Positions 45,740 to 54,817 are shown, counted from the first letter of the stretch. The stretch: 64,000 bases of DNA from JASHPR01 sp963739645 (GCA_963739645.1 CAVUBM010000062.1:3400-67399), one strand, 5' to 3'. Translations and numbers: made by a program. The notes: generated by a model from the sequence alone, not told the origin.

Positions 45740-46678
45740 ATGGCTGGCTCCAGCAAGGTCATCATCACGTGCGCACTCACCGGCTCCGGGCACACGCCGT
45801 CGATGTCCCCGCATCTGCCCGTTACCGTGGAGCAGATCGTGGACCAGGGTGTGGCGGCCGCCGAGGCCGGGGCGGCCGTGCTGCACCTGCACGCCCGCAA
45901 CCCCACGGACGGCAGCCCGACCCCGGACCCGGCCGTGTTCGCCGAGTACGCGCGGGGCATCAAGCAGCGCAGCGACGTCGTGATCAGCATCTCCACCGGC
46001 GGCGGCACCGGCATGTCCGTCGAGGAGCGGCTGCAGGGCGTGATCAAGCTCAGGCCCGAGCTGTGCACGCTCAACCTCGGCACGATGAACTACGGCTCGT
46101 TCCCGATGATCGACAGGTACCAGGGCACGTTCCGGTACGACTGGGAGGAGCCGTACCTGGAGAGCACCCGCGCCGAGCCATTCGTGAGCACCTACGCCGA
46201 CATCGAGTACATGCTCAAGGTGGTCGGCCCGGAGACCGGGACCAGGTTCGAGGCCGAGGCGTATGACACCTCGCACCTGTACACGCTCGCGTATTACCTG
46301 GACCAGGGCCTGGTCCAGGCGCCGATCTTCATCCAGACCATCTTCGGCACGATGGGCGGCATCGGGCCCGACGTCGACCACATCGTGCACATGAAGCGGA
46401 CTGCCGACCGGCTGCTTGGCGACGCGTACCAGTGGTCGACGCTGGGCGCAGGCCGGTACCAGATGGGCATCGTGACCGCCGCGGCGATCATGGGCTCGCA
46501 CGTCAGGGTCGGTCTGGAGGACAGCCTCTACCTGGGCAAGGGCCAGCTCGCGGAGTCCAACGCCGATCAGGTGCGCAAGATCAGAGGCATCCTGGAGGCG
46601 CTCTCCCTGGAGATCGCCACCCCGGCCGAGGCGCGGCAGCTCCTCGGGCTCAAGGGCCTGGAAAACGTCGGCTACTAG
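45740..46678 (+). CDS. BKACE family beta-keto acid cleavage enzyme (probable 3-dehydrocarnitine cleavage)
   Basis: The 312-residue protein matches the BKACE (DUF849) family, zinc enzymes that condense a beta-keto acid with acetyl-CoA to give acetoacetate and a new CoA ester. It shows VIITCALTGSG, the metal-binding AAVLHLHARNPTDG, ISISTGGG, LCTLNLGTMNYGSF, ARFEAEAYDTSHL-like TRFEAEAYD and HVRVGLEDSLYLGKG. Next to L-carnitine dehydrogenase the natural substrate is 3-dehydrocarnitine, giving betainyl-CoA. GGGAGG lies just upstream of the ATG. Confidence 0.87.
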   Translation: MAGSSKVIITCALTGSGHTPSMSPHLPVTVEQIVDQGVAAAEAGAAVLHLHARNPTDGSPTPDPAVFAEYARGIKQRSDVVISISTGGGTGMSVEERLQGVIKLRPELCTLNLGTMNYGSFPMIDRYQGTFRYDWEEPYLESTRAEPFVSTYADIEYMLKVVGPETGTRFEAEAYDTSHLYTLAYYLDQGLVQAPIFIQTIFGTMGGIGPDVDHIVHMKRTADRLLGDAYQWSTLGAGRYQMGIVTAAAIMGSHVRVGLEDSLYLGKGQLAESNADQVRKIRGILEALSLEIATPAEARQLLGLKGLENVGY

Positions 46679-46680
46679 CC

Positions 46681-47664
46681 GTGGCGACAACGGAGCCGGG
46701 CCGGGTGAGCCGCGTAGGGATCGTCGGGGCCGGCGTCATCGGCAGTGGCTGGGCCCTGCACTTCCTGAGGATGGGCCTGGACGTCGACGTCTATGACCCG
46801 GGACCGCAGGCCGAACCGTACCTGCGCCGCGCCCTGGAGGAGACGTGGCCGCTGCTGGAGCGGCTCGGGCTGCGAGACGGCGCGAGCCCGGACCGGCTCA
46901 GCTTCCACGCTGATCTGAGCGCCGCGGTCGGCGGCGCCGACCTGGTGCAGGAGAGCGCGCCGGAAGACGCCGAGGTCAAGCGCGGCGTCCTGGCCGCGAT
47001 CGACCGCGTGGCGCGCCCGGACACCGTCATCGCATCCAGCACGTCGGGGTTCGCGATGACGATGATGCAGGCCGGCTGCGCTCACCCGGAGCGCTGCGTG
47101 GTCGGGCACCCGTTCAACCCGCCCTACCTGATCCCGCTGGTCGAGGTGGTCGGCGGTGAGCAGACCGACCCGGCGGCCGTGGACCGGCTGGCGGCGTTCT
47201 ACGCCGCCGTGGGCAAGCGCCCGCTGCGGCTGTCCCGCGAGCTCCCTGGCTTCGTGGGCAACCGGCTGCAGGAGGCCATGTGGCGGGAGGCGCTGCACAT
47301 GGTCGCCGCGGGCGAGGCCACCGTCGAGGAGATCGATGAGGCGATCGCCTACGGGCCCGGGCTGCGCTGGGCGCAGATGGGCCCGTGCCTGACCTTCCAC
47401 CTGGCCGGGGGCAGTGGCGGCATGGCGCACATGCTGGATCATTTCGGCCCGGCCCTGCTGGAGCCGTGGACCCGGCTCCAGGCCCCGCCGCTGACCCCGC
47501 AGCTGCGCGACCGGATGGTGGAAGGCTGCGCTCGGGAGGCCGACGGCCGGTCCGTCGCCGACCTGGAGCGGCAGCGCGACGAGTTTCTGGCCGCGCTGCT
47601 CGAGTTGGTGGAACGGTTCTCGACCAGCCCGGCCGGGTATCCGGAACCCGACGCCGTCCATTGA
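46681..47664 (+). CDS. L-carnitine dehydrogenase-like 3-hydroxyacyl-CoA dehydrogenase family enzyme
   Basis: A GTG two bases after the BKACE stop opens a 327-residue dehydrogenase: VGIVGAGVIGSGWALHFLRMG (NAD loop), DLVQESAPEDAEVKRGVLA, IASSTSGF, CVVGHPFNPPYLIPLVEVVGG and GFVGNRLQEAMWREALHMV. HPFNPPxLIPLVE is characteristic of L-carnitine dehydrogenase, which oxidises carnitine to 3-dehydrocarnitine with NAD. Pairing with BKACE strongly supports that reading. In several bacteria this enzyme is fused to a thioesterase; here thioesterases are separate downstream genes. Confidence 0.87.
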   Translation: MATTEPGRVSRVGIVGAGVIGSGWALHFLRMGLDVDVYDPGPQAEPYLRRALEETWPLLERLGLRDGASPDRLSFHADLSAAVGGADLVQESAPEDAEVKRGVLAAIDRVARPDTVIASSTSGFAMTMMQAGCAHPERCVVGHPFNPPYLIPLVEVVGGEQTDPAAVDRLAAFYAAVGKRPLRLSRELPGFVGNRLQEAMWREALHMVAAGEATVEEIDEAIAYGPGLRWAQMGPCLTFHLAGGSGGMAHMLDHFGPALLEPWTRLQAPPLTPQLRDRMVEGCAREADGRSVADLERQRDEFLAALLELVERFSTSPAGYPEPDAVH

Positions 47665-47690
47665 CTACCGTGCCGGGAGTGTTATTGGCC

Positions 47691-48227
47691 ATGGAGCGGA
47701 TCACGACTCCTCGCGAGGGGAGCCTGGCGGGGGCCTGGCCGCCGGAACCGGGCATAACCGCGCCGCTGCGGCTGCACGAGACCCTCGTGAAGCCAGAGTG
47801 GGCGGACTACAACGGCCACATGAGCGAGTCGGTCTACCTGCTGGTGTTCGGCGACAGCGCGGACGCCTTCTTCCGGTTCTTCGGCATCGACGAGGACTAC
47901 CGGGCCGCGGGCCGGTCGCTGTTCACCGTGGAAACCCACCTGCGCAACCTGCGCGAGGCCTACGTCGGCGACCGGCTGCGGCTGACCCTGCAGGTGCTCG
48001 GCGCCGACGCCAAGCGGCTGCACATCCTGCACGAGATGCTCGATGACGCCGACCGGGTGCTGTCCACGGCCGAGCAACTGCTGCTGCACGTCGATACCCA
48101 GGCCGGCCGGGCCGCGCCGTTCCCTGCCGAGATCGGTGCCCGGCTGCAGGAGATCCGCGCCGCGCACCGGGCCCTGCCGGTGCCCGCCTACGTCGGCCGC
48201 GTCATCCAGATACCGGGGGACCGATGA
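47691..48227 (+). CDS. Hotdog-fold acyl-CoA thioesterase (probable betainyl-CoA thioesterase)
   Basis: The 178-residue protein has WADYNGHMSESVYLLVFGDS, a 4-hydroxybenzoyl-CoA thioesterase-like active-site strand, then TVETHLRNLREAYVGDRLRL and LQVLGADAKRLHILHEML. DYNGHM is the catalytic loop. In carnitine catabolism betainyl-CoA is hydrolysed to glycine betaine, and this gene is positioned for that step. Its TGA overlaps the next ATG (ATGA). Start ATG 47691; a GTG at 47670 is also possible. Confidence 0.82.
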   Translation: MERITTPREGSLAGAWPPEPGITAPLRLHETLVKPEWADYNGHMSESVYLLVFGDSADAFFRFFGIDEDYRAAGRSLFTVETHLRNLREAYVGDRLRLTLQVLGADAKRLHILHEMLDDADRVLSTAEQLLLHVDTQAGRAAPFPAEIGARLQEIRAAHRALPVPAYVGRVIQIPGDR

Positions 48228-49384
48228 ACCTCGAGCTCACCGACGAACAGCGGCTGATCATCGACACCGTCCGCGCGTTCGTGGAACAGGAGCTCTACCC
48301 GCACGAGGACGAGGTTGAGCGGCTCGACGAGGTGCCGCCCGAGCTCGCGGAATCGATCAGGGGCAAGGCCATCGCCTCGGGCCTGTACGCCGCGAACATG
48401 CCCGCCGAGCTGGGCGGGGGCGGGCTGGACGCGGTCGGCGTGGTGCTGGTGGAGCGCGAGCTTGGCCGGGCTTCCTACGCGCTGCAGATGCTGGTCGAAC
48501 GGCCGAGCAACATCCTGCAGGCCTGCGTCGGCGAGCAGCGGGACCGCTACCTGATCCCGGCCATCCGGGGGGAGCGGCACGACTGCGTGGCGATGACCGA
48601 GCCGGGCGCGGGATCCGATATCCGGTCGATGACCACCACGGCCGTGCGCGACGGCGACGACTACGTGGTCACCGGCACCAAGCACTTCATCAGCCATGCT
48701 GACGTGGCCGACTTCATCATCCTGTTCGCCGCGACCGGGGTGGAGCAGACACCACGCGGGCCGAGGAAGCTCATCACCACCCTGCTGGTGGATTCCGGCC
48801 GCCCCGGCCTGGAGGTCAGGCGCGGCTCGCGGTGCGTATCCAACCGCGGCTACCACCAGTGCGAGCTGATCTTCTCCGGGTGCCGGGTACCGGTGGCCAA
48901 CCGGCTGGGTGAGGAGGGCCGCGGGTTCGACCTGATGGGGCAGTGGCTCGGCGCGACCAGGCTGACCGTGGCGGCCACCAGCGTCGGCCGGGCGCGGCGG
49001 GTGCTGGAGAGCGCCGTCGAATGGGCGGCGCGCCGCGAGCAGTTCGGCCAGCCGATCGGCCGGTTCCAGGGCATCGGGTTCCAGCTCGCGGACATGGCCA
49101 CCGAACTGGAGGCGGCGGAAATGCTGACCCTGCGGGCCGCGGGCCGGCTGGCGGCGGGCCGGATGACCGATGCCGACGCGGCCATGGCCAAGCTGTACGC
49201 CTCTGAGATGCTGGGCCGGGTCACCGACACCGCGGTTCAGACGTTCGGCGGCATGGGCCTGATGAGCGAGCTGCCCGTGGAGCGCTGGTGGCGGGACGCC
49301 CGGGTCGAGCGGATCTGGGACGGCACCAGCGAGATCCAGCGCCAGATCATCACCCGCTCGCTGCTGCGACCGTACGGAGCCTGA
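48224..49384 (+). CDS. Acyl-CoA dehydrogenase (crotonobetainyl-CoA reductase-like)
   Basis: The 386-residue flavoenzyme shows the ACAD pattern: LTDEQRLIIDTVRAFVEQEL, MTEPGAGSDIRSMTTTA, YVVTGTKHFISHADVADF, GRARRVLESAVEWAARREQF and VQTFGGMGLMSELPVERWWRDARV. The last motif reads IWDGTSEIQRQII, so the usual catalytic Glu (YEGT) is Asp. In CaiA-type enzymes this group reduces or oxidises the C2-C3 bond of the trimethylammonio acyl-CoA. It is coupled to the upstream thioesterase. Confidence 0.87.
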   Translation: MNLELTDEQRLIIDTVRAFVEQELYPHEDEVERLDEVPPELAESIRGKAIASGLYAANMPAELGGGGLDAVGVVLVERELGRASYALQMLVERPSNILQACVGEQRDRYLIPAIRGERHDCVAMTEPGAGSDIRSMTTTAVRDGDDYVVTGTKHFISHADVADFIILFAATGVEQTPRGPRKLITTLLVDSGRPGLEVRRGSRCVSNRGYHQCELIFSGCRVPVANRLGEEGRGFDLMGQWLGATRLTVAATSVGRARRVLESAVEWAARREQFGQPIGRFQGIGFQLADMATELEAAEMLTLRAAGRLAAGRMTDADAAMAKLYASEMLGRVTDTAVQTFGGMGLMSELPVERWWRDARVERIWDGTSEIQRQIITRSLLRPYGA

Positions 49385-49385
49385 C

Positions 49386-50180
49386 ATGACGAGCCCGCCC
49401 GACCCGGTGCGCACGCAGGTCGAGGGCCAGACGCTCATCGTCACCCTCGACCGGCCCAAGGCCAACGCCATCGACGTGACCACGAGCCGGGCCCTCTACG
49501 CCGCGTTCGACCGGCTGCGCCAGGACCCTGACCTGCGGGTGGGGATCCTGACCGGGACCGGGGACCGGTTCTTCTCCGCCGGCTGGGACCTGAAGGCCGC
49601 GGCGGCCGGCGAAGGCGTCGACGCCGACCACGGCCCCGGCGGGTTCGCCGGGATCACCGAGTTCCTCGACATCGGCAAGCCGGTCATTGCCGCGGTCAAC
49701 GGGCTCGCCTTCGGCGGCGGGTTCGAGCTGATCCTGGCCGCGGACATGGTGGTCGCCGCGGATCACGCCGAGTTCGCGCTCACCGAGGTGACCCTCGGCA
49801 TCGTGCCCGACGCGGGCGGCATGCTGCGGCTGCCGGCCCGGATGCCGCGGCCGATCGCCGTCGAGTACCTGCTCACCGGCAGGCGGATGACGGCCGCGGA
49901 GGCGGCCCGCTGGGGCCTGGTCAACCAGGTCGTCCCGGCCGCCGAGGTCATGCCCGCGGCCCGCGGGCTCGCCGACCGGGTCTGCGCGTCCGCGCCGCTG
50001 GCCGTCGCGGCCGTGCTCGAGATCCTGCGCGAGACCGAGGCGTCAGGGACGCAGGCGGGCTATGCCACCCAGCGCGGCGACGGCCTGCCCGCCTACCGGG
50101 CCATGCTCTCCTCGCAGGACGCCCAGGAGGGCGCTCGCGCATTCACCGAGCGGCGCCCGCCGGTCTGGCGGGGCCGGTGA
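49386..50180 (+). CDS. Enoyl-CoA hydratase/isomerase family, CaiD-like (carnitinyl-CoA dehydratase)
   Basis: The 264-residue crotonase has VTLDRPKANAIDVTTSRALY, GDRFFSAGWDLKAAA (oxyanion loop), KPVIAAVNGLAFGGGFELILAADMVVAADHAEFALTEV and GIVPDAGGMLRLPARMPR. GGWDLK-type and ADHAEFALTEV sequences are close to CaiD-type carnitinyl-CoA dehydratases. One base separates it from the dehydrogenase and its stop overlaps the next GTG. It would hydrate crotonobetainyl-CoA to carnitinyl-CoA, a second entry into the pathway. Confidence 0.85.
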   Translation: MTSPPDPVRTQVEGQTLIVTLDRPKANAIDVTTSRALYAAFDRLRQDPDLRVGILTGTGDRFFSAGWDLKAAAAGEGVDADHGPGGFAGITEFLDIGKPVIAAVNGLAFGGGFELILAADMVVAADHAEFALTEVTLGIVPDAGGMLRLPARMPRPIAVEYLLTGRRMTAAEAARWGLVNQVVPAAEVMPAARGLADRVCASAPLAVAAVLEILRETEASGTQAGYATQRGDGLPAYRAMLSSQDAQEGARAFTERRPPVWRGR

Positions 50181-50671
50181 GCCCGCCTGACCCGGCCGGG
50201 CCAGCCCCGCTCGGCACCGGAGCGTGGACCGTGCCCGCGGAGTGGATCGACTACAACGGCCACATGATGGACGGCTACTACGGCCTGGCCTTCAGCGACG
50301 CGACCGAGGCGTTCCTCGACCACATCGGCCTGGGTGAGGCGTACCGGAAGGAGACCGGTTCCGGCATGTACACGGTGGAAAGCCACCTGTGCTACCGCCG
50401 CAGCGCCCGGGCCGGCCAGCAGCTGCGGTTCACCACCCAGGTGCTCGGCGCGGACGCCAAGCGGGTGCGCGTGTTCCACCGCATGACCGACGCCGCGACC
50501 GGCGACGAGGTGGCCACGAACGAGCTGATGTTCCTGCACGTCGACGGCGCCACCGAGCGGGTGACGGCCATGCCACCCGAGCGCGGCCGGGTTGTCGCGG
50601 CGCTGGCCGGCGAGCACGCGGCCCTGCCCGCCCCGCAGGCCGCGGGGCGCGCGATCGGCATGCGGTATTAG
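50177..50671 (+). CDS. Second hotdog-fold acyl-CoA thioesterase
   Basis: A GTG overlapping the hydratase stop starts a 164-residue thioesterase: IDYNGHMMDGYYGLAFSDATEAFLDHIGLG, TVESHLCYRRSARAGQQLRFT, QVLGADAKRVRVFHRM. It is a paralogue of the thioesterase at 47691, with the same DYNGHM and QVLGADAKR motifs. Two stand-alone thioesterases in one carnitine operon may release betaine and carnitine (or crotonobetaine) from CoA. The operon ends here, before a GC hairpin. Confidence 0.83.
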   Translation: MSPPDPAGPAPLGTGAWTVPAEWIDYNGHMMDGYYGLAFSDATEAFLDHIGLGEAYRKETGSGMYTVESHLCYRRSARAGQQLRFTTQVLGADAKRVRVFHRMTDAATGDEVATNELMFLHVDGATERVTAMPPERGRVVAALAGEHAALPAPQAAGRAIGMRY

Positions 50672-50674
50672 CCC

Positions 50675-50691
50675 GGGGGGGACGACCCCCC
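50675..50691 (+). terminator. GC-only hairpin after the carnitine operon
   Basis: A G-run at 50675-50681 and a C-run at 50686-50691 pair with loop ACGA, four bases after the last stop codon. There is no following T-run, as is common in actinobacterial terminators. Confidence 0.5.
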
Positions 50692-50727
50692 AGGACCCCC
50701 CCGCGTGCCATCCGCTCGGGCCGACCT

Positions 50728-50770
50728 CCGGCCGGCCGTCGCGGCTGTCACCGGCCGGCCGTCGCGGCTG
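50728..50770 (+). repeat. 20-bp direct repeat, two copies, 23-bp period
   Basis: CCGGCCGGCCGTCGCGGCTG occurs at 50728-50747 and again at 50751-50770, directly beside the stop codon of the XRE gene. It may be a slippage product. Confidence 0.75.
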
Positions 50771-50776
50771 GCACGG

Positions 50777-51645
50777 CTAGCTGAGGTCGGCGAGAATCCG
50801 CGCACCATGTCGGCCGTGCGCTCCGGGGGCTCGCTCTCGACGCTGAGCCGCTCCATGACCTCGCTGTACCTCTCCACGTCCTCACGCTTGTCGAGATAGA
50901 GAGCGCTGGTCAGCTGCTCGAGGTAGACCACGTCCGGCAGGTCCGCCTCGGGGAAGCGCATGATCGTGAACGCCCCGGCCTCGGCGGCGTGGCCGCCGGA
51001 GGCGAACGGCGTGACCTGGAGCGTGATCCTCGCGTCCTGGGTCAGCTCGATCAGCTGCTCGAGCTGGGAGCGGAACACCTCCCGGCTGCCGACCGGGCGC
51101 CGCAGGGCCGCCTCGTCCACGACCGCCCACAGGCGCGGCCCGCCCGGCTTGCTGAGCAGCTCCTGCCGGGTGATCCGCATGCTGACCCTGCGCTCGATCT
51201 CCTCGTCGGGCGCACCCGGCCAGCCCCGGGAGATGACCGCCCGGGCGTAGCCCGCCGTCTGCAGCAGGCCGGGAACGAACTGCACCTCGTAGACCCGCAG
51301 GACCGACGCGGCCTCCTCCAGACCGACGTAGGTCTGGAACCAATCTGGTAAAACGTCGGCGTACTGATGCCACCAGCCGGGGGCGTTGGCCTCCCGCGCG
51401 AGCGTGACCAGGGTGTCCCGCGCCGACTCGTCGTCGACCCCGTACATGGCGAGCAGGTCGACGACGTCGCGGACCTTGAACCCGACCCGGCCGAGCTCCA
51501 TCCGGCTGATCTTGGATTCTGACGCCCGGATGCGGTAGCCCGCGTCCTCCCGCGTGATCCCCCTGGCCTCGCGCAGCCTGCGGAGCTGGGTTCCGAGCAA
51601 AATGCGCCGGACCGTAGGGCCGCTGCCCGGCTCGAGTGGGATCAC
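50777..51645 (-). CDS. XRE family regulator with DUF5753 domain (frame break near end)
   Basis: An N-terminal HTH (LLGTQLRRLREARGITREDAGY, SESKISRMELGRVGF) is followed by DUF5753 (WFQTYVGLEEAASVLRVYEVQFVPGLLQTAGYARAV, SRGWPGAP, LQVTPF). GGAGGGA precedes the GTG at 51645. A one-base shift near 50,805 restores ILADLS and TAG, the usual ending. With the ATPase and DUF397 genes it makes the classical WhiJ-like trio of streptomycetes, which links to development and metabolism. Target sites unknown. Confidence 0.87.
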
Positions 51646-51875
51646 CGCAGGTCCCTCCGGAAGCCACGATCTGCCTGGCCGCGCCAGGACGCGGGTGCAC
51701 GGCCCCGGCCCGCCGGCCGCAGGGTCGGATGCACGTGCATCGGGCCTTGCGCCTGCAAGGTACACGGAGGATGATAACGTTTGCACCGCGGCACGCCGAG
51801 GTTTGACCTCGCGAAATTGCACGGGACCCGAGTTACCCTCAACTCGTTACGGCGGCAGGGACGGAGGGCGCTAGC

Positions 51876-52604
51876 GTGGGCCACGACCGGCTCCTGGCGG
51901 CAAGCGAGCATCACGGGACCCGGACCGAGCGCCGGCCGCTGACCCTGGCGGATCTGGCCGCCAGCGACCTGATGGACGGGCCCCTGGCCGCGTGCGAGCT
52001 GGCCGCGAGACCGGAGTCGGCCAAGGCCGCCAGGGAGTTCACCCGAAACACGTTGCAGCAATGGGGGTTCGGCGGGCAGGCCGGCGCGGCTGAGCTTGTG
52101 GTCTCCGAACTCGTGACCAACGCGCTCTGTCATGGGCTGCTCTCCGCTCCGCGGATGCTGGGAGAGCATCCGGTAGGGCTGAGGTTACTATGCACCGCTC
52201 CCTACATGATCTGTATGGTGACCGATCCTGGCCCCGCCGGACCGGTCCGGGTTGAGGCCTCCGCGGGAGCGGAACGCGGCCGCGGGCTTCAGGTCGTTGA
52301 GGCGTGCAGCGTGCAGTGGGGCTGGGAACCGATCGAGGGCGGGCGCAGCGGTGGACCCGGCGGGCTGATCGGCGCCGGCAAGGTGGTCTGGGCCCTGCTC
52401 CACTCGGCGGAGTTACAACGGGCCGCAGGCTCACCCTTACCGCGGCGGCTCAACCGCCGGTCAGTACCGGGATCGCCCGCCCCGCTCAGGCGAGCAGGTC
52501 GTCGAACTCGCCATCCTTGGCCCCGCGGAGGAACGCATCGATCTCGGCCGGCGTGTAGACAAGCGCGGGGCCGTCAGGGTGCCGGGAGTTCCGGAGTGCG
52601 ATAG
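51876..52604 (+). CDS. RsbW-like ATP-binding (HATPase_c) anti-sigma regulatory protein
   Basis: The GHKL core is present: ELAARPESAKAAREFTRNTL, the N-box ELVVSELVTNALCHG, the G1-like MVTDPGPAGPV, and GRGLQVVEACSVQWGWEP with GKVVWALL. Such single-domain kinases pair with XRE and DUF397 proteins. GGAGGG lies seven bases before the GTG. After GKVVWALLH (residue ~178) the frame runs on in Arg/Pro-rich sequence and overlaps the convergent DUF397 gene by 119 bases, so the natural stop is probably near 52,410. Confidence 0.8.
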   Translation: MGHDRLLAASEHHGTRTERRPLTLADLAASDLMDGPLAACELAARPESAKAAREFTRNTLQQWGFGGQAGAAELVVSELVTNALCHGLLSAPRMLGEHPVGLRLLCTAPYMICMVTDPGPAGPVRVEASAGAERGRGLQVVEACSVQWGWEPIEGGRSGGPGGLIGAGKVVWALLHSAELQRAAGSPLPRRLNRRSVPGSPAPLRRAGRRTRHPWPRGGTHRSRPACRQARGRQGAGSSGVR

Positions 52605-52722
52605 CACCGCCGGGCAGGCTGGCAAGCTCCACACAGGTTCCCTGCGAGTTGCTGTGGCGGCTCTTCCGCCAGGTGACACCTTGCAGTTCGCTGGCGGGAA
52701 TCCCATTCTGCGCATTGCGCAT
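52486..52722 (-). CDS. DUF397 domain protein
   Basis: The 78-residue product reads GVTWRKSRHSNSQGTCVELA, GGAIALRNSRHPDGPALVYT and PAEIDAFLRGAKDGEFDDLL. This is the DUF397 pattern (WxKSxxSxxxGxCVEVA, VRDSKxPxGPxLxF). AAGGGGAAG precedes the ATG at 52722. DUF397 proteins are antitoxin-like or regulatory partners of XRE/DUF5753 proteins in actinomycetes. Confidence 0.9.
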   Translation of the reverse strand: MRNAQNGIPASELQGVTWRKSRHSNSQGTCVELASLPGGAIALRNSRHPDGPALVYTPAEIDAFLRGAKDGEFDDLLA

Positions 52723-52878
52723 GTTTCGCTTCCCCTTAGCCTCAGGTGATACAGAGAGGTCTACCGGATCAATGCTAGCGCGATGCACGTGCACTTGCAC
52801 GTTCGTTTAGCCTGCCGCAGACCGCACACAGCCATCTAAACAGCCTCTGACAAGCCATGATCGGCGTCGCTGGGGGAA

Positions 52879-53469
52879 TCACCCGGGTGAGACACCTGCG
52901 CGCCGGCGCGGGTCACCGGTGGCCGGGTGAGGGTGGTGCGGGCCTGGTCGCGGGCCAGTGTGGGGGGCAGGTGAAGGGGGAACGGGGAGGTGGGCGGGGG
53001 GTGGGGGGATGGTCGCGGTTCCCGGGGGATCCTGGGCCCACACCAGCAGCACCGGGCACGACGCATGATCCACCACGAACCGGCTGGCCGGGCCCAGGCT
53101 CTTGGGCCCCAGGCGCGTATCGCCGTCCCTGGCCAGGATGAGCAGGTCAGCGCCATCGGCGGCGGCGACGACCTCCCGTTCCACCCGCCCGCGCCGCTCG
53201 ATGCTGGTGCACGGCCGGCCCAGCCGCTCGGCCGCGGCGTCGAGCAGCTGCCGGGCCGACACGGCGCCGAGCTCCTCGAGCCGCCGGCCCGGATCCTGGC
53301 CGGGCCGGCCGCGGCCGAGCAGGCCGGCGAAGGCGCCGTGGGCGGCGGCCGGGGCCTCGCCTCCCGAGACGTGCAGCATGACGATGTCAGCGCCGGCCGG
53401 CGCGAACCCGCGGGCGGCGTCGACGCAGGCGGGCCACGTTCCCTCCACGATCCAGACGATCACTGCCAT
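52879..53469 (-). CDS. UspA-like universal stress protein with proline-rich tail
   Basis: Residues 1-140 form a Usp fold: VIVWIVEGTWPACVDAARGF, DIVMLHVSGGEAP, LLILARDGDTRLGPKSLGPASRFVVDHASCPVLLVW. The last motif is the usual G-x9-G(S/T) nucleotide region, weakly kept as GPASRFVVDH. A ~50-residue Pro/His tail may reflect a late frame. It precedes the ArsB-like gene on the same strand in reverse order. Confidence 0.75.
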   Translation of the reverse strand: MAVIVWIVEGTWPACVDAARGFAPAGADIVMLHVSGGEAPAAAHGAFAGLLGRGRPGQDPGRRLEELGAVSARQLLDAAAERLGRPCTSIERRGRVEREVVAAADGADLLILARDGDTRLGPKSLGPASRFVVDHASCPVLLVWAQDPPGTATIPPPPAHLPVPPSPAPHTGPRPGPHHPHPATGDPRRRAGVSPG

Positions 53470-53474
53470 GACAG

Positions 53475-54782
53475 TCAGCCTCCGATCACGTGCAGCGCGG
53501 CCCACAGGGCCACGGTCGCCAGGGCCAGCGCCAGCGGCACGGTGAGCAGCCCGAGCCGGGTGAACTCGCCGAGCTCCGGCTCGGCATCATGCTCACGCAG
53601 CACCCGGCGCCACAGCAGGGTGGCCAGCGAGCCGGTGTAGGTCAGGTTGGGGCCGATGTTGACCCCGAGCAGCACGGCCAGGACGGCACCGGGCCCGGCC
53701 GGCGCGGCCAGCGGCAGCAGCATCAGGACAGCGGGCAGGTTGTTGATCAGGTTCGCGGCCACGGCGGCCAGCGCGGCCGTGGCCAGCAGCGCGGGCAGCG
53801 AGGTACCGCCCGGGATCACCTGCCGCAGCGCCGCGGTCAGCCCGTTCCCTGTCACCGCCGCCACCACGAGGCCCAGGCCGAGCACGAACGCCAGGAACGG
53901 GACATCGGCGGCGCGCCAGATGGCCGCGACCGAGGTCCGCCGCCGGGCCAGCGCCCGGGCGCCGAGCACCGCGGCGCCCGCGGCGGCCACCCACGCCGGG
54001 TTGATGCCCGCCAGCGAGGCGACCGCGAACGCAGCCAGCGTGCAGCCGAGGACGACCAGGACAAACATCGGGAACTCGATGGGCTCGGGATCGGGAGTGC
54101 CCCGGGCCGGAGCGTTCAGGTCAGATGCGGAAGAACCGGCGGAAGACGGCGTACTCGGCGGCGATGGCGGCCAGCCACGGGAGGGCCATCAATCCGGCGA
54201 ACCGGGTGAAGGCCAGCCCGCTGGCGGCGAACGCCAGCAGGTTGGTCAGGTTCGAGACCGGGAGCAGCAGCGACGCGGAGTTGGCCAGGTGGGTGCAGCC
54301 GTACACGTGCGGCTTGGCCCGGCCCCCAGCCGGGCCGCGGTGGCGAACACCACCGGGGTGAGCAGCACCACGGTGGCGTCCAGGCTGAGCACGGCCGTGA
54401 TCACCGAGGCGATCACGAAAACCCCGGCCAGCAGCCGCTGCGGCCGCCCGGCGCAGCGCCGGGCCAGCCACGTCCCGCAGGCCCGGAACAGCCCATCGTC
54501 CTGGGCCAGCTGCGCCAGCACCAGCACCGCGGCCAGGAAGCCCAGCACCGGCCCGAGCCGCTGCGCCTGCGCCCAGGCCCGGTGGGGCGGGAGCGCGCCG
54601 GTGATCACGACCAGGGCCGCGGCCGGGACCGCGACCACCGCCTCCGGCAGGCCCCACGGCCGGATCACGGCGCAGGCCAGCACCGCGAGCAGCAGCACCG
54701 CGCTGAGGGTCTCCGCCGCCGCCGTATTCAGGACAAAACCTCCCAGCGCCGGCACCCGGGCCGCGTAGTCTGATGCTGCCAT
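53475..54782 (-). CDS. ArsB/NhaD-type ion transporter (SLC13-like), two frame breaks
   Basis: Three frames together give a ~435-residue protein with about 11 helices: PEAVVAVPAAALVVITGALP, LGPVLGFLAAVLVLAQLAQDDGLF, SLDATVVLLTPVVFA, YGCTHLANSASLLLPVSNLTNLLAF, and NLINNLPAVLMLLPLA with GVNIGPNLTYTGSLATLLW. SLDATVVLLTPV and NNLPAxLML are ArsB hallmarks. Breaks lie near 54,320 and 54,122. It could export arsenite or another oxyanion, but no ars regulator or reductase is adjacent. It is divergent from the CtaG-like gene. Confidence 0.8.
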
Positions 54783-54817
54783 GCCTGGCCGCATGGCCAG
54801 GAAGGATGGGTGGATCC

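Noticed and set aside
50728..50770. Attachment site or IS end
   Set aside because: The 20-bp direct repeat has no integrase, transposase or tRNA nearby and is likely slippage in GC-rich DNA.
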